Source: M0108 sp044228795
Lineage (GTDB): Bacteria; Pseudomonadota; Gammaproteobacteria; Chromatiales; Chromatiaceae
Direction: 5' to 3'
DNA: 13,854 nt
NCBI GenBank assembly: GCA_044228795.1
Contig: JBGAUE010000060.1
Span: 1 to 13,854 of the forward strand
Shown piece by piece: positions 1 through 5,852 of the stretch. A program made the translations under genes and the position numbers. How positions within the stretch are numbered: the first letter of the stretch is position 1; each line of letters begins with the position of its first letter. The notes beneath the pieces are model-generated. The model worked only from the letters and a program-made list of their open reading frames with translations, ran no database searches and was not told the origin of the DNA.

Positions 1-48
1 AGCGAGATTCTCAACAACGTCGGTTCACGCTATAACCTGGCTTTCTAG
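1..48 (+). CDS. Possible C-terminal end of an unrelated plus-strand gene
   Basis: From the left edge, frame 1 stays open for 15 codons and stops at TAG (46-48). The peptide ends in NNVGSRYNLAF. A terminal Phe with alternating hydrophobic residues (Phe, Leu, Tyr at the last, third-last and fifth-last positions) resembles the last beta strand of an outer-membrane barrel protein, but 15 residues are too few for a family call. It would converge on the array, which is transcribed from the opposite strand. It could equally be a chance open frame; sequence to the left of the window decides. Confidence 0.25.
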   Translation, partial: SEILNNVGSRYNLAF

Positions 49-60
49 TTTAAAGAACTA
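46..60. repeat. Short inverted repeat beyond the array's distal end
   Basis: TAGTT-TAAAG-AACTA forms a perfect 5-bp stem with a 5-nt loop. It overlaps the possible TAG stop at 46-48 and lies 46 nt beyond the last CRISPR repeat. It is AT-rich and has no following T-run, so it does not look like a strong terminator. A chance palindrome is quite possible. The rest of 61-105 shows no recognisable repeat, gene or promoter. Confidence 0.2.
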
Positions 61-105
61 TTTGTGAATGACTTATGACTTGGCGCGCGGTTTCATAAAT
101 ATCGC

Positions 106-141
106 GTCTTAATCCCCTAAAGATCGGGTCTACGCTCGGAC
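106..141 (-). repeat. Degenerate leader-distal terminal repeat
   Basis: This copy reads CCCCTAAAGATC where all others read CCCCTTTAGATC, a two-base TT-to-AA change. Degeneration normally accumulates in the oldest, leader-distal repeat. It therefore marks the left end as the trailer and supports a leader on the right. No spacer or further repeat is recognisable to its left. Confidence 0.9.
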
Positions 142-1491
142 AGGGTATTAAAATGGCATTATCTTTTACCAAAAAAGGGTCTTAATCCCCTTTAGATCGG
201 GTCTACGCTCGGACGAGCAGCTTCATCCTCTGGTTCTTCATCGGCTTGGCGTCTTAATCCCCTTTAGATCGGGTCTACGCTCGGACTGTTCCATCCGTGA
301 CTTCCCTCCCGGAACCCAGTTGTCTTAATCCCCTTTAGATCGGGTCTACGCTCGGACAATGCAGAGATTAAACGGGTTAGCGATCAGAGTTTGTCTTAAT
401 CCCCTTTAGATCGGGTCTACGCTCGGACGTAAGCCAATACAGTACTGTCTTCAATTCGTTCAGTCTTAATCCCCTTTAGATCGGGTCTACGCTCGGACAT
501 GAGATTGCAATGTATTTGTTATATTACAGTGGCGTCTTAATCCCCTTTAGATCGGGTCTACGCTCGGACTCATTATTCGGCGGTTGGTACTGATTTTAGA
601 CAGATGTCTTAATCCCCTTTAGATCGGGTCTACGCTCGGACACAGACCTTTGCCTTCATTTCCCGGCATACGCCAAGTCTTAATCCCCTTTAGATCGGGT
701 CTACGCTCGGACCCCGCAACCTGAACTTGGTAAGTCTCTCCTCGAGCAGTCTTAATCCCCTTTAGATCGGGTCTACGCTCGGACACAATATACGGGTTGG
801 GTTTCAGACGAATATTAAGTCTTAATCCCCTTTAGATCGGGTCTACGCTCGGACACAAGGTGAGATCTTAATATGAAAACCCAAACAGAAGTCTTAATCC
901 CCTTTAGATCGGGTCTACGCTCGGACACTTGAAGATGCGCAACAGTCTGCGCGTGACTGGGTCTTAATCCCCTTTAGATCGGGTCTACGCTCGGACGGTA
1001 ATATCGTTGATAACGTCTTTGATGATATCTGTCTTAATCCCCTTTAGATCGGGTCTACGCTCGGACCGATTATTGCTGGAGCCTATGATGAGCGACCTTA
1101 CGTCTTAATCCCCTTTAGATCGGGTCTACGCTCGGACAGATCCAGTACGATTAGGTATTACAAAACCAGATGGTCTTAATCCCCTTTAGATCGGGTCTAC
1201 GCTCGGACAGACCGCGATCAAGAACGAAATGTCCTCTATTTTCAAGTCTTAATCCCCTTTAGATCGGGTCTACGCTCGGACCCGGTTTCCCAACGGTTAC
1301 GGAGCCAGTGTAAGTCTTAATCCCCTTTAGATCGGGTCTACGCTCGGACTTTCAAGCCAGTCTGCGGTTGGCTTTCCCCCAGATGTCTTAATCCCCTTTA
1401 GATCGGGTCTACGCTCGGACAATAAACTATTGAGGTGGTATCGTGTTTAGGAAACGTCTTAATCCCCTTTAGATCGGGTCTACGCTCGGAC
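106..1491 (-). CRISPR. Type III-B-associated CRISPR array, 20 repeats and 19 spacers
   Basis: Twenty 36-bp repeats, each beginning GTCTTAATCCCC and ending CTACGCTCGGAC on the plus strand, start at 106, 179, 251, 322, 393, 463, 534, 606, 677, 749, 819, 891, 961, 1031, 1102, 1173, 1246, 1314, 1385 and 1456. All appear identical except the first, which is degenerate. The 19 spacers are 32-37 nt, mostly 34-36. On the minus strand the repeat starts GTCCGAGCG and ends GGGGATTAAGAC, so the predicted 8-nt crRNA 5' handle is ATTAAGAC, close to the ATTGAAAC-type handles of Cas6-processed type III crRNAs. The repeat has only a weak internal CCC/GGG pairing, as is usual for unstructured type III repeats. 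Transcription is therefore inferred to run right to left from the leader beside cas2. Several spacers are AT-rich (for example 142-178 and 499-533, each about 30% GC by hand count), unlike the GC-rich cas genes, which fits a foreign origin. Confidence 0.98.
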
Positions 1492-1536
1492 TGCTCCCCA
1501 AAAATAACGCTTTTCAATCAATCCCCTACAAGGGGG

Positions 1537-1561
1537 GTTGGAGAAGATTTCCAAATCCAAC
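1537..1561. repeat. Leader inverted repeat GTTGGA/TCCAAC
   Basis: GTTGGA (1537-1542) and TCCAAC (1556-1561) are perfect 6-bp arms around 13 nt, which themselves include GATTT-CC-AAATC (1546-1557). The pair lies 45-70 nt from the leader-repeat junction, a plausible place for an integration-guiding motif. The function is inference and the arms are short enough to arise by chance. Confidence 0.35.
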
Positions 1562-1565
1562 AAGC

Positions 1566-1580
1566 TGACGTGCAGCGTCA
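1566..1580. repeat. Leader hairpin TGACG/CGTCA
   Basis: TGACG-TGCAG-CGTCA is a perfect 5-bp inverted repeat with a 5-nt loop, directly next to the GTTGGA/TCCAAC pair. It could be a protein-binding palindrome or a small hairpin in the leader RNA. Chance occurrence cannot be excluded. Confidence 0.3.
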
Positions 1581-1594
1581 TAAGCAAAATCTAT

Positions 1595-1676
1595 GGAAAC
1601 CTGGCGTCGTTGCGGGATTGGCTTTATACCAGCCGCCCTTAGCTTAACGCGGAATACTGGCCAAGCCAAGGTTTCC
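1595..1676. repeat. Long-range inverted repeat in the leader / cas2 3' region
   Basis: GGAAACCTGGC (1595-1605) pairs with GCCAAGGTTTCC (1665-1676): eight perfect base pairs (GGAAACCT/AGGTTTCC), one bulged base, then three more pairs. The arms are 59 nt apart, between the cas2 stop and the leader core. This may be a folded 3' end of the cas transcript or an operator. No T-run follows, so a simple intrinsic terminator is unlikely. Confidence 0.35.
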
Positions 1677-1701
1677 ACGCCGCTAAGCCTGGGGCCCTGG
1701 C

Positions 1702-1986
1702 TCAGCCGATGTAAAACCAGGGGGGATCTTTGGCAATGACGGCCTTGCCGCGCGCCCGGGTTTTACCGCGGGGGTCCAGTTTTAACAATACAAAGCGGTC
1801 TTGTTCAGGATTCAGCAGATCCTGCATCCGTTCGAGCAGTTCCCGCCGCTCGGCACTGGTTAGGAAGCACTCAAAGACGGATTTTTGGCGCCCGCTGGCA
1901 TAGTCCTTGAGAATATGTAGGGCGGCCCGGAGGCGTCTGCTGCTGGAGACATCATAGGCGGCAATGTAGAGGGTGCGTTCGGTCAT
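1702..1986 (-). CDS. cas2: Cas2 (first copy, leader-adjacent)
   Basis: Cas2 is the small ferredoxin-fold dimer that bridges two Cas1 dimers in the spacer-integration complex. This 94-residue protein has the usual length and the diagnostic first strand LYIAAYDVSS with the conserved Asp at D12. It then has SRRLRAALHILKDYA and the strand SVFECFLT (36-43), followed by a helix and a C-terminal beta region. It is the last gene of the operon: the ATG at 1986 lies 21 nt after the stop of the degenerate cas1-like gene, and its stop is 210 nt from the array. It differs strongly from the second Cas2 at 3876-4283 (for example YDVSSSRR against YDIANPRR, SVFECFL against SVFLIAD), so the two are old paralogues rather than a recent duplication. 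The start follows only a weak ribosome-binding site (CCAGG). Confidence 0.93.
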   Translation of the reverse strand: MTERTLYIAAYDVSSSRRLRAALHILKDYASGRQKSVFECFLTSAERRELLERMQDLLNPEQDRFVLLKLDPRGKTRARGKAVIAKDPPWFYIG

Positions 1987-2007
1987 GGATTAAACCTGGA
2001 TGGTTCT

Positions 2008-2862
2008 TCAGGTCTCACGGATGAGCCAGCGGTGGAGGTTGCTGGTTATTTCTAAACCATGAGCGACCACGCGGGTGGGGTGGGCTTCAAAGAGGCGCAC
2101 GACCTCCGCATGGGTGGGTGGCCGCAGGGCCGCGCCCTGGCGCTGGGCGGCCAACCAGCGGCGCTTGAGCCAACCCATACGGGCCGGCTCCAGATACCAG
2201 TAAAGTAATCCGGTCAAATCCCGGGCCAAGGGCGGCGCCCCGGACTGGCCCAACTCACTTGTGGCGCCCAGGCCCAATTCCTGAAGGTGGGCCTGCATCC
2301 AGCCCAGGGCTATGCCCCGCAACCATTGCCGGGTGCGCACCTCCTGTGCATCCCCGGCGTAATGGGCGGCCAGTTCTTGCAGGCCGGCGCGGCAGCGGAC
2401 AGGTTCCCGCTCGCTAGGCGCCAACCCGAGCCGCGACCCGGCCCACCCGGCGACGCGCCGCTCGTAGGTCTGGCGCCAGTGTTCATACAGGCCCATGGCT
2501 TGAGGCAGGAGCAGGAACTCCCCCAAGCGGTGGCTGAGGTGATCATGGCTGCCTGGCCGACCGAGCAGCCGCGCTACCACTGTACCGGTTTCAGCCACGA
2601 ACAGAATGGTGATACCCCGTTTGGCACAGGCCAGCAAGGCCTCCGTGGACCAGGAGGTATCCTCGGCACAATGAATGCGCGAGAGACGGCGCAGGGGGAA
2701 AAGCTGTTCGGCGCGCTCGCCACGCTGAATGCTTAAGGCGGGGCCATCGAGCAGGATCTGGGTGTCCCCGCCGGGGGCGATGTAGAGGGGGCGGGCGTCA
2801 TCATCCTGGGGTCGCGGGGGCGGCTCGCAGGTGGGTGTGGCGGTTTGGATAATCATGGTCAC
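2008..2862 (-). CDS. Cas1-like paralogue, predicted catalytically inactive
   Basis: This 284-residue protein has Cas1 architecture. After a Pro/Asp-rich N-terminal extension (about 1-25) comes a Cas1 beta-domain (about 26-105: PLRRLSRIHCAED, then KRGITILFVAETG). The helical domain follows, with HRLGEF and QTYERRVAGW matching RRIGQY and RLMVRAKVKG of the neighbouring Cas1. By hand alignment the catalytic RGLEG of Cas1 (E163) becomes RGIAL (A185). About 47 residues carrying the catalytic His are missing. The LACDL motif survives as LARDL (D215). It should therefore lack nuclease/integrase activity but may still pair with Cas1 or Cas2. The start is GTG (2862), overlapping the cas1 stop as GTGA; an ATG two codons further in (2856) is the alternative. 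The cas2 at 1702-1986 follows 21 nt downstream. An internally deleted pseudogene is possible, but the frame is intact and tightly coupled. Confidence 0.75.
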   Translation of the reverse strand: MTMIIQTATPTCEPPPRPQDDDARPLYIAPGGDTQILLDGPALSIQRGERAEQLFPLRRLSRIHCAEDTSWSTEALLACAKRGITILFVAETGTVVARLLGRPGSHDHLSHRLGEFLLLPQAMGLYEHWRQTYERRVAGWAGSRLGLAPSEREPVRCRAGLQELAAHYAGDAQEVRTRQWLRGIALGWMQAHLQELGLGATSELGQSGAPPLARDLTGLLYWYLEPARMGWLKRRWLAAQRQGAALRPPTHAEVVRLFEAHPTRVVAHGLEITSNLHRWLIRET

Positions 2863-3824
2863 TCACTGGGCGGGGCGATCCGCCCGCGTTCATGCAGACC
2901 CTGGGCCAGCCGGCGCGTCACGCGCCGCAACCAGCGGCGTGGCAGCCGGGCCATGGGTTCAAAGGCGGCGTAGAAGTGGCCGCGCCCAGCCTTATCCAGC
3001 AAGCAGGCCTCGCCATGATGAGCGAAGTGGTCCGCCCGCAGTTCGCCCGCCCGGAACAAAGACCATACCCAGGCATCCACCCGGGGGCGCAGGGGTTCCA
3101 CCAGGTCGCAGGCCAGGGATTCCCGGCCGGGATCCAGGTCGTGAAAAAAGCCGATGAGGGGGTCGAGCCCGGCGGCCTGGCAGGCGCGCACCGCCTCGAA
3201 GTGCATCAGGGTATAGCCGAGGGAGAGGACGGCATTGACCGGATCGCGGGGTGGCCGCCGGTTGCGGCCGGCAAAGCCCAGGCTGGGGGCGAACAGGGCG
3301 CCATAGGCCTGGAAATAGGCCGCCGCTGCCGCCCCTTCGAGGCCGCGCAGGCGGTCGAGGGCGATGGCGGGCTCCTGGCCTAGACGCGACCGCACCTGTC
3401 CCAGGCGCTCCAGGCCCAGGTTCAGAGGGCGGGACTGGTCGGGGCGGTCGTCGCGCGCCTGGGCCAGAAATTGGATTTGCCCCTTGACCTTGGCGCGGAC
3501 CATCAGGCGCGCCCAGCGGCACCGCCAGGTTCCGTCCTCGTAGGCGCGATATTGGCCAATACGGCGGGTGGCGTCACCCTGTCCGCGCCCATGGATCAGG
3601 GCCACCTTGGCGCCGTGCGAGCCACCATGCAATTGGATGGCAATGCCATCATCCGCCAGACGCGCCAGTAGGCTGGAGTCCAGGGCTACCGCGCTGTGCA
3701 TGACGATCCGTTCCAGCAGATGGGTGGGCACGGTGCCCTGGCGCTCACCACTGGCGTAAATAGCCAGGGCACGCCCCTCCAGTTTTAGGGCCAGGTCGCG
3801 GCGATCAAGATAGAGGGTGGACAT
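2859..3824 (-). CDS. cas1: Cas1 integrase, active-site complete
   Basis: Cas1 is the metal-dependent integrase that inserts spacers at the leader-repeat junction. This copy is 321 residues, a normal length. It has the beta-domain (about 1-80: MSTLYLDRRDLALKLEGRAL, then a Gly-rich turn ending at G71) and the alpha-helical catalytic domain. All three metal ligands are visible: E163 in RLRGLEG, H228 in IGFFHDLDP and D240 in ACDLVEP. The C-terminal basic tail (RRWLRRVTRRL) is typical. No reverse transcriptase or Cas6 domain is fused. The ATG at 3824 is preceded by a good ribosome-binding site (GGAGG, 7 nt upstream). It sits 51 nt after the second cas2 and overlaps the next, degenerate cas1-like gene by 4 nt, which implies translational coupling and balanced production of the two proteins. 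Confidence 0.96.
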   Translation of the reverse strand: MSTLYLDRRDLALKLEGRALAIYASGERQGTVPTHLLERIVMHSAVALDSSLLARLADDGIAIQLHGGSHGAKVALIHGRGQGDATRRIGQYRAYEDGTWRCRWARLMVRAKVKGQIQFLAQARDDRPDQSRPLNLGLERLGQVRSRLGQEPAIALDRLRGLEGAAAAAYFQAYGALFAPSLGFAGRNRRPPRDPVNAVLSLGYTLMHFEAVRACQAAGLDPLIGFFHDLDPGRESLACDLVEPLRPRVDAWVWSLFRAGELRADHFAHHGEACLLDKAGRGHFYAAFEPMARLPRRWLRRVTRRLAQGLHERGRIAPPSE

Positions 3825-3875
3825 GGCAAGGCCTCCGCCGGCATCAGCCGATTCTGTCCTGGGTTGATGACGGAG

Positions 3876-4283
3876 TTAGCTTGACACAAGGCCGCGGGCG
3901 GGGGTGGTACCACAAGCTTGCGGCGGGTTATCCGTAACCGTTGCCGTGGGGGCTCGCCCCTTGGCCAGCAGGGCGGCAAGCTGGTGGTCCAGCGTGTCAT
4001 CGCCCAGCAGCATCACCCCCAGGGGTAGAAATTGACGGCCAAAGCTGTCGGCATCGAGGCGTGAGGGCAGGGAGTAGACGCGAATATCGTCGGCCCGGGG
4101 GTCGATGATGTCATCCAGTTCCGCCAGCAGGCCATCCAGGACGGCGGGTGTGTCGGCGATTAGGAACACGGAGTATTGCAGCGGCAGGCCCTGCCGCTTG
4201 ACGGTCCGGTGCACGCGGGCCAATCGCCGGGGATTGGCGATGTCGTAGGCGAGCAGGAAGAGCTTGGGCGCGTGAATGGCCAT
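3876..4283 (-). CDS. cas2: Cas2 (second copy, with a C-terminal tail)
   Basis: This second Cas2 heads the adaptation module. The first strand KLFLLAYDIANPRR carries the conserved Asp (D14). It is followed by LARVHRTVKRQG and the strand LQYSVFLIADT, then the usual helix and C-terminal strand (DDIRVYSLP). The Cas2 core is about 95 residues; the remaining ~40, ending in a Thr/Pro/Ala-rich stretch, form an unrelated-looking tail. The protein is 135 residues, longer than most Cas2. The ATG at 4283 is the only reasonable start, because an in-frame TAA lies eight codons upstream; no clear Shine-Dalgarno precedes it. It is separated from csx16 by the largest intergenic gap in the operon (88 nt) and from cas1 by 51 nt. 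Two divergent Cas2 proteins in one locus could form a heterodimer, but that is inference. Confidence 0.92.
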   Translation of the reverse strand: MAIHAPKLFLLAYDIANPRRLARVHRTVKRQGLPLQYSVFLIADTPAVLDGLLAELDDIIDPRADDIRVYSLPSRLDADSFGRQFLPLGVMLLGDDTLDHQLAALLAKGRAPTATVTDNPPQACGTTPARGLVSS

Positions 4284-4371
4284 GGTGGGAATTGCCGGTG
4301 ACGCTTACCAGGGCTTTAATATTGCCAGGGACGCGATCGGCAGGTGGGTATGACAAGCTTGCGGGCCCGGC
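4284..4371. other. 88-nt gap between the interference/signalling genes and the adaptation genes
   Basis: This is the only gap above 60 nt between cas genes. It marks the border between the cmr-csx1-csx16 genes and cas2-cas1-cas1'-cas2. On the minus strand TATTAA (within 4316-4323) could be a -10 box, but no -35-like hexamer lies at 16-18 nt. Neither a convincing promoter nor a terminator is visible. An internal promoter or RNA-processing site is possible. Confidence 0.4.
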
Positions 4372-4665
4372 TCAAGGTAGTCGGGTAATCTGGTACTCCT
4401 CGATGCAGGCCCCGTTGGCGCGCAAGTCCGCCGCGGTGAGTTCCCGGCCGCGCCAATCGCGTGGCAATGCCAGGGATAGGTGCAGATAGCGTCCGCCCCG
4501 GGCGCACACCGCTGCCGCCAGATTGACCGGCAGGGAACCCAGCACCCGGTCCCCGGGTTGCACCAGGGCCAGGTCCAGGTGTTCGACCACCTCATCAACA
4601 CTGATGCCCTCCGCCTGTGCCCAGTCATGGGCGCCGGGGTGTCGGGAGACAAAATAGGTAGTCAT
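4372..4665 (-). CDS. csx16: Csx16 (VVA1548 family), candidate ring nuclease
   Basis: This 97-residue protein matches the Csx16/VVA1548 family along its whole length: MTTYFVSRHPGA at the N-terminus, VVEHLD (26-31), then GSLPVNLAA (43-51) and ARGGRYLHLSL (55-65), ending with a short strand. Csx16 occurs almost only with type III CRISPR systems. Bioinformatic work on type III loci has proposed it as a ring nuclease that degrades cyclic oligoadenylate and so switches off CARF effectors; this is family knowledge, not shown by the sequence. Its ATG overlaps the stop of the CARF-HEPN ribonuclease gene by 4 nt (ATGA). Effector and proposed off-switch are thus translationally coupled, which supports the role. 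Confidence 0.9.
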   Translation of the reverse strand: MTTYFVSRHPGAHDWAQAEGISVDEVVEHLDLALVQPGDRVLGSLPVNLAAAVCARGGRYLHLSLALPRDWRGRELTAADLRANGACIEEYQITRLP

Positions 4666-5840
4666 TTGGGCACACCCAGCTTGCGGAAGAGCTTGCGCAG
4701 GCTCGCTTGCAATGCCTTGGCGTCGCTGATCATGTGGGTCAGTTGCTGATTAAAGGGGCGGACCCCATGGGCCAAGGCGTTACGCAGCCCGTTCAGGGTC
4801 TTGAAGTCCTCATTGTCCTTGAGTGACTTGCGGCAATAATCCCGGTCATCGAAGTCATTCAAGTTGCCCTTTTGGCGCACTACTTCCGCGCTGATCACCG
4901 CCTCCATGCCGTAGATAACGGCGCGGACATAGTCCCCCCGCTCCAGATGCTGCCACCCCAGGGCCCCTTCCCAGGCGGCGCGGTTGACACCCCGCACCCA
5001 AGCCAGCCGCTGTTCCAATTCCTCGCGGAAGAGCGCCGCGGTGCTATCGGTGTGGGGAAAGCGTTCCGGGAGCGCGCTCCAGGTGGTGAGCTTTTCGCGC
5101 GCCTTGACCGGGTTGCTGGTGCGCTCGAAAAAGGCGGCCTCCCGCAACAGCTTGCTGCTCAGGCCCTGGCCCTGGTCGAGTAGGTCGGCAAAGGCGCCAT
5201 AGTCGCCATCCTTGTCGTAGGTGTGCAGGGCCTGCACCCAGTCGGCGATGTTCAGCAGGCCCACCAGGTTGTGGACCGGCGCGGCACCGGTGTCGGGGTC
5301 ATAGGCGCCATACCAGATGCCGTCGATCTTGGCCTGGCGGGCCATACGCAGATGCAGGGCGGAGAGGATGCCGAGCATGGGCAGATGCCGGAAGCCGTGG
5401 GTGACGTCCAGGTGGACCCGGTCGCCGGCCTCGACGTGGGCGGCCATGATGCGCAACAGTGCCACCTGTTCGGCGGGGTCGTGGGCATAAGGGATGATCT
5501 CGAGCCACACCTCGCGGCCGAGGCGCTGGGCCAACAGCGGGGCCAAGGGTGCCAGGTGCGCGGCGGTGACGGCCTGCTGTTCGCAGGCTTCGACCAGGGC
5601 TAGCCGGGCCTCTTCGTCCGCGTCGCCGAAGTCGTGGTCACCTTCGAACAGGTGCTCCCACATGCTGCCCGCCGTGCCCAGGATCACCAGGCGCGCGGCG
5701 CCCAGGTGCTGAAGTAAGGGCCAGCCAAAAAAGGCCGCTGGCGCCTGGGTCTGGCCGTCTCCAAAGTCATAGCGGGTGACGCGGTAACCCTGTTGGTCCT
5801 TGGGGACGCGGCCGAGAAAGGTCAGTAAGACGCTGGACAT
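4662..5840 (-). CDS. Csx1-like CARF-HEPN ribonuclease (TM1812/Csx2 family)
   Basis: This 392-residue protein is a type III ancillary effector: an N-terminal CARF domain senses cyclic oligoadenylate made by Cas10, and a C-terminal HEPN domain cleaves RNA non-specifically. Visible CARF signatures are LLTFLGR (5-11), YDFGDG (24-29), FFGWPLLQ, VILGTAGSMW (52-61), LFEGDHDFG and DVTHGFRHLP (145-154), the hallmark of the TM1812/Csx2 (TIGR02221-type) group. The HEPN active site R-x4-H is intact: R353-NALA-H358 in LRNALAHG. The length is normal for the family. A strong ribosome-binding site (AGGAG) lies 7 nt before the ATG, 12 nt after the cmr6 stop, and the 3' end overlaps csx16 by 4 nt. Which ring size (cA4 or cA6) it senses cannot be read from the sequence; Csx1-type proteins usually use cA4. 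It is cytoplasmic, with no signal or membrane segment seen. Confidence 0.9.
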   Translation of the reverse strand: MSSVLLTFLGRVPKDQQGYRVTRYDFGDGQTQAPAAFFGWPLLQHLGAARLVILGTAGSMWEHLFEGDHDFGDADEEARLALVEACEQQAVTAAHLAPLAPLLAQRLGREVWLEIIPYAHDPAEQVALLRIMAAHVEAGDRVHLDVTHGFRHLPMLGILSALHLRMARQAKIDGIWYGAYDPDTGAAPVHNLVGLLNIADWVQALHTYDKDGDYGAFADLLDQGQGLSSKLLREAAFFERTSNPVKAREKLTTWSALPERFPHTDSTAALFREELEQRLAWVRGVNRAAWEGALGWQHLERGDYVRAVIYGMEAVISAEVVRQKGNLNDFDDRDYCRKSLKDNEDFKTLNGLRNALAHGVRPFNQQLTHMISDAKALQASLRKLFRKLGVPK

Positions 5841-5852
5841 GGGTTAGCTCCT

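Larger units (their letters stand above)
1492..1701 (-). promoter_or_regulatory. CRISPR leader region
   Basis: This 210-nt gene-free stretch between the leader-proximal repeat and the cas2 stop is less GC-rich than the genes. It lies on the side predicted by the degenerate distal repeat and by handle orientation. It must supply the array promoter, unless the array is read through from the cas operon, and the site where new spacers are integrated. On the minus strand TTGTAG is followed 17 nt later by GTTATT just before the first repeat, a weak -35/-10 possibility. No convincing consensus promoter or IHF site is visible. It contains several short inverted repeats. AATCCCC at 1520-1526, close to the repeat, echoes the AATCCCC core of the repeat itself. 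Confidence 0.75.

Noticed and set aside
1435..1647. Plus-strand open frame of 70 codons
   Set aside because: It starts in the last spacer and runs through a CRISPR repeat into the leader; the translated repeat is not protein-like.
1684..1706. GC-rich near-palindrome AGCCTGGGGCCCTGGCT near the cas2 stop as a terminator
   Set aside because: The arms are mismatched, the loop would be too small, and no T-run follows on the minus strand.
2859..3824. Reverse transcriptase-Cas1 or Cas6-Cas1 fusion
   Set aside because: The protein is 321 residues and entirely accounted for by Cas1; no RT motif occurs here or in neighbouring genes.
3912..4364. 12-bp direct repeat ACAAGCTTGCGG at 3912-3923 and 4353-4364, bracketing cas2
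   Set aside because: Several 12-bp matches are expected by chance in a GC-biased window of this size. One copy lies in coding sequence, and no transposase or target-site structure accompanies it.
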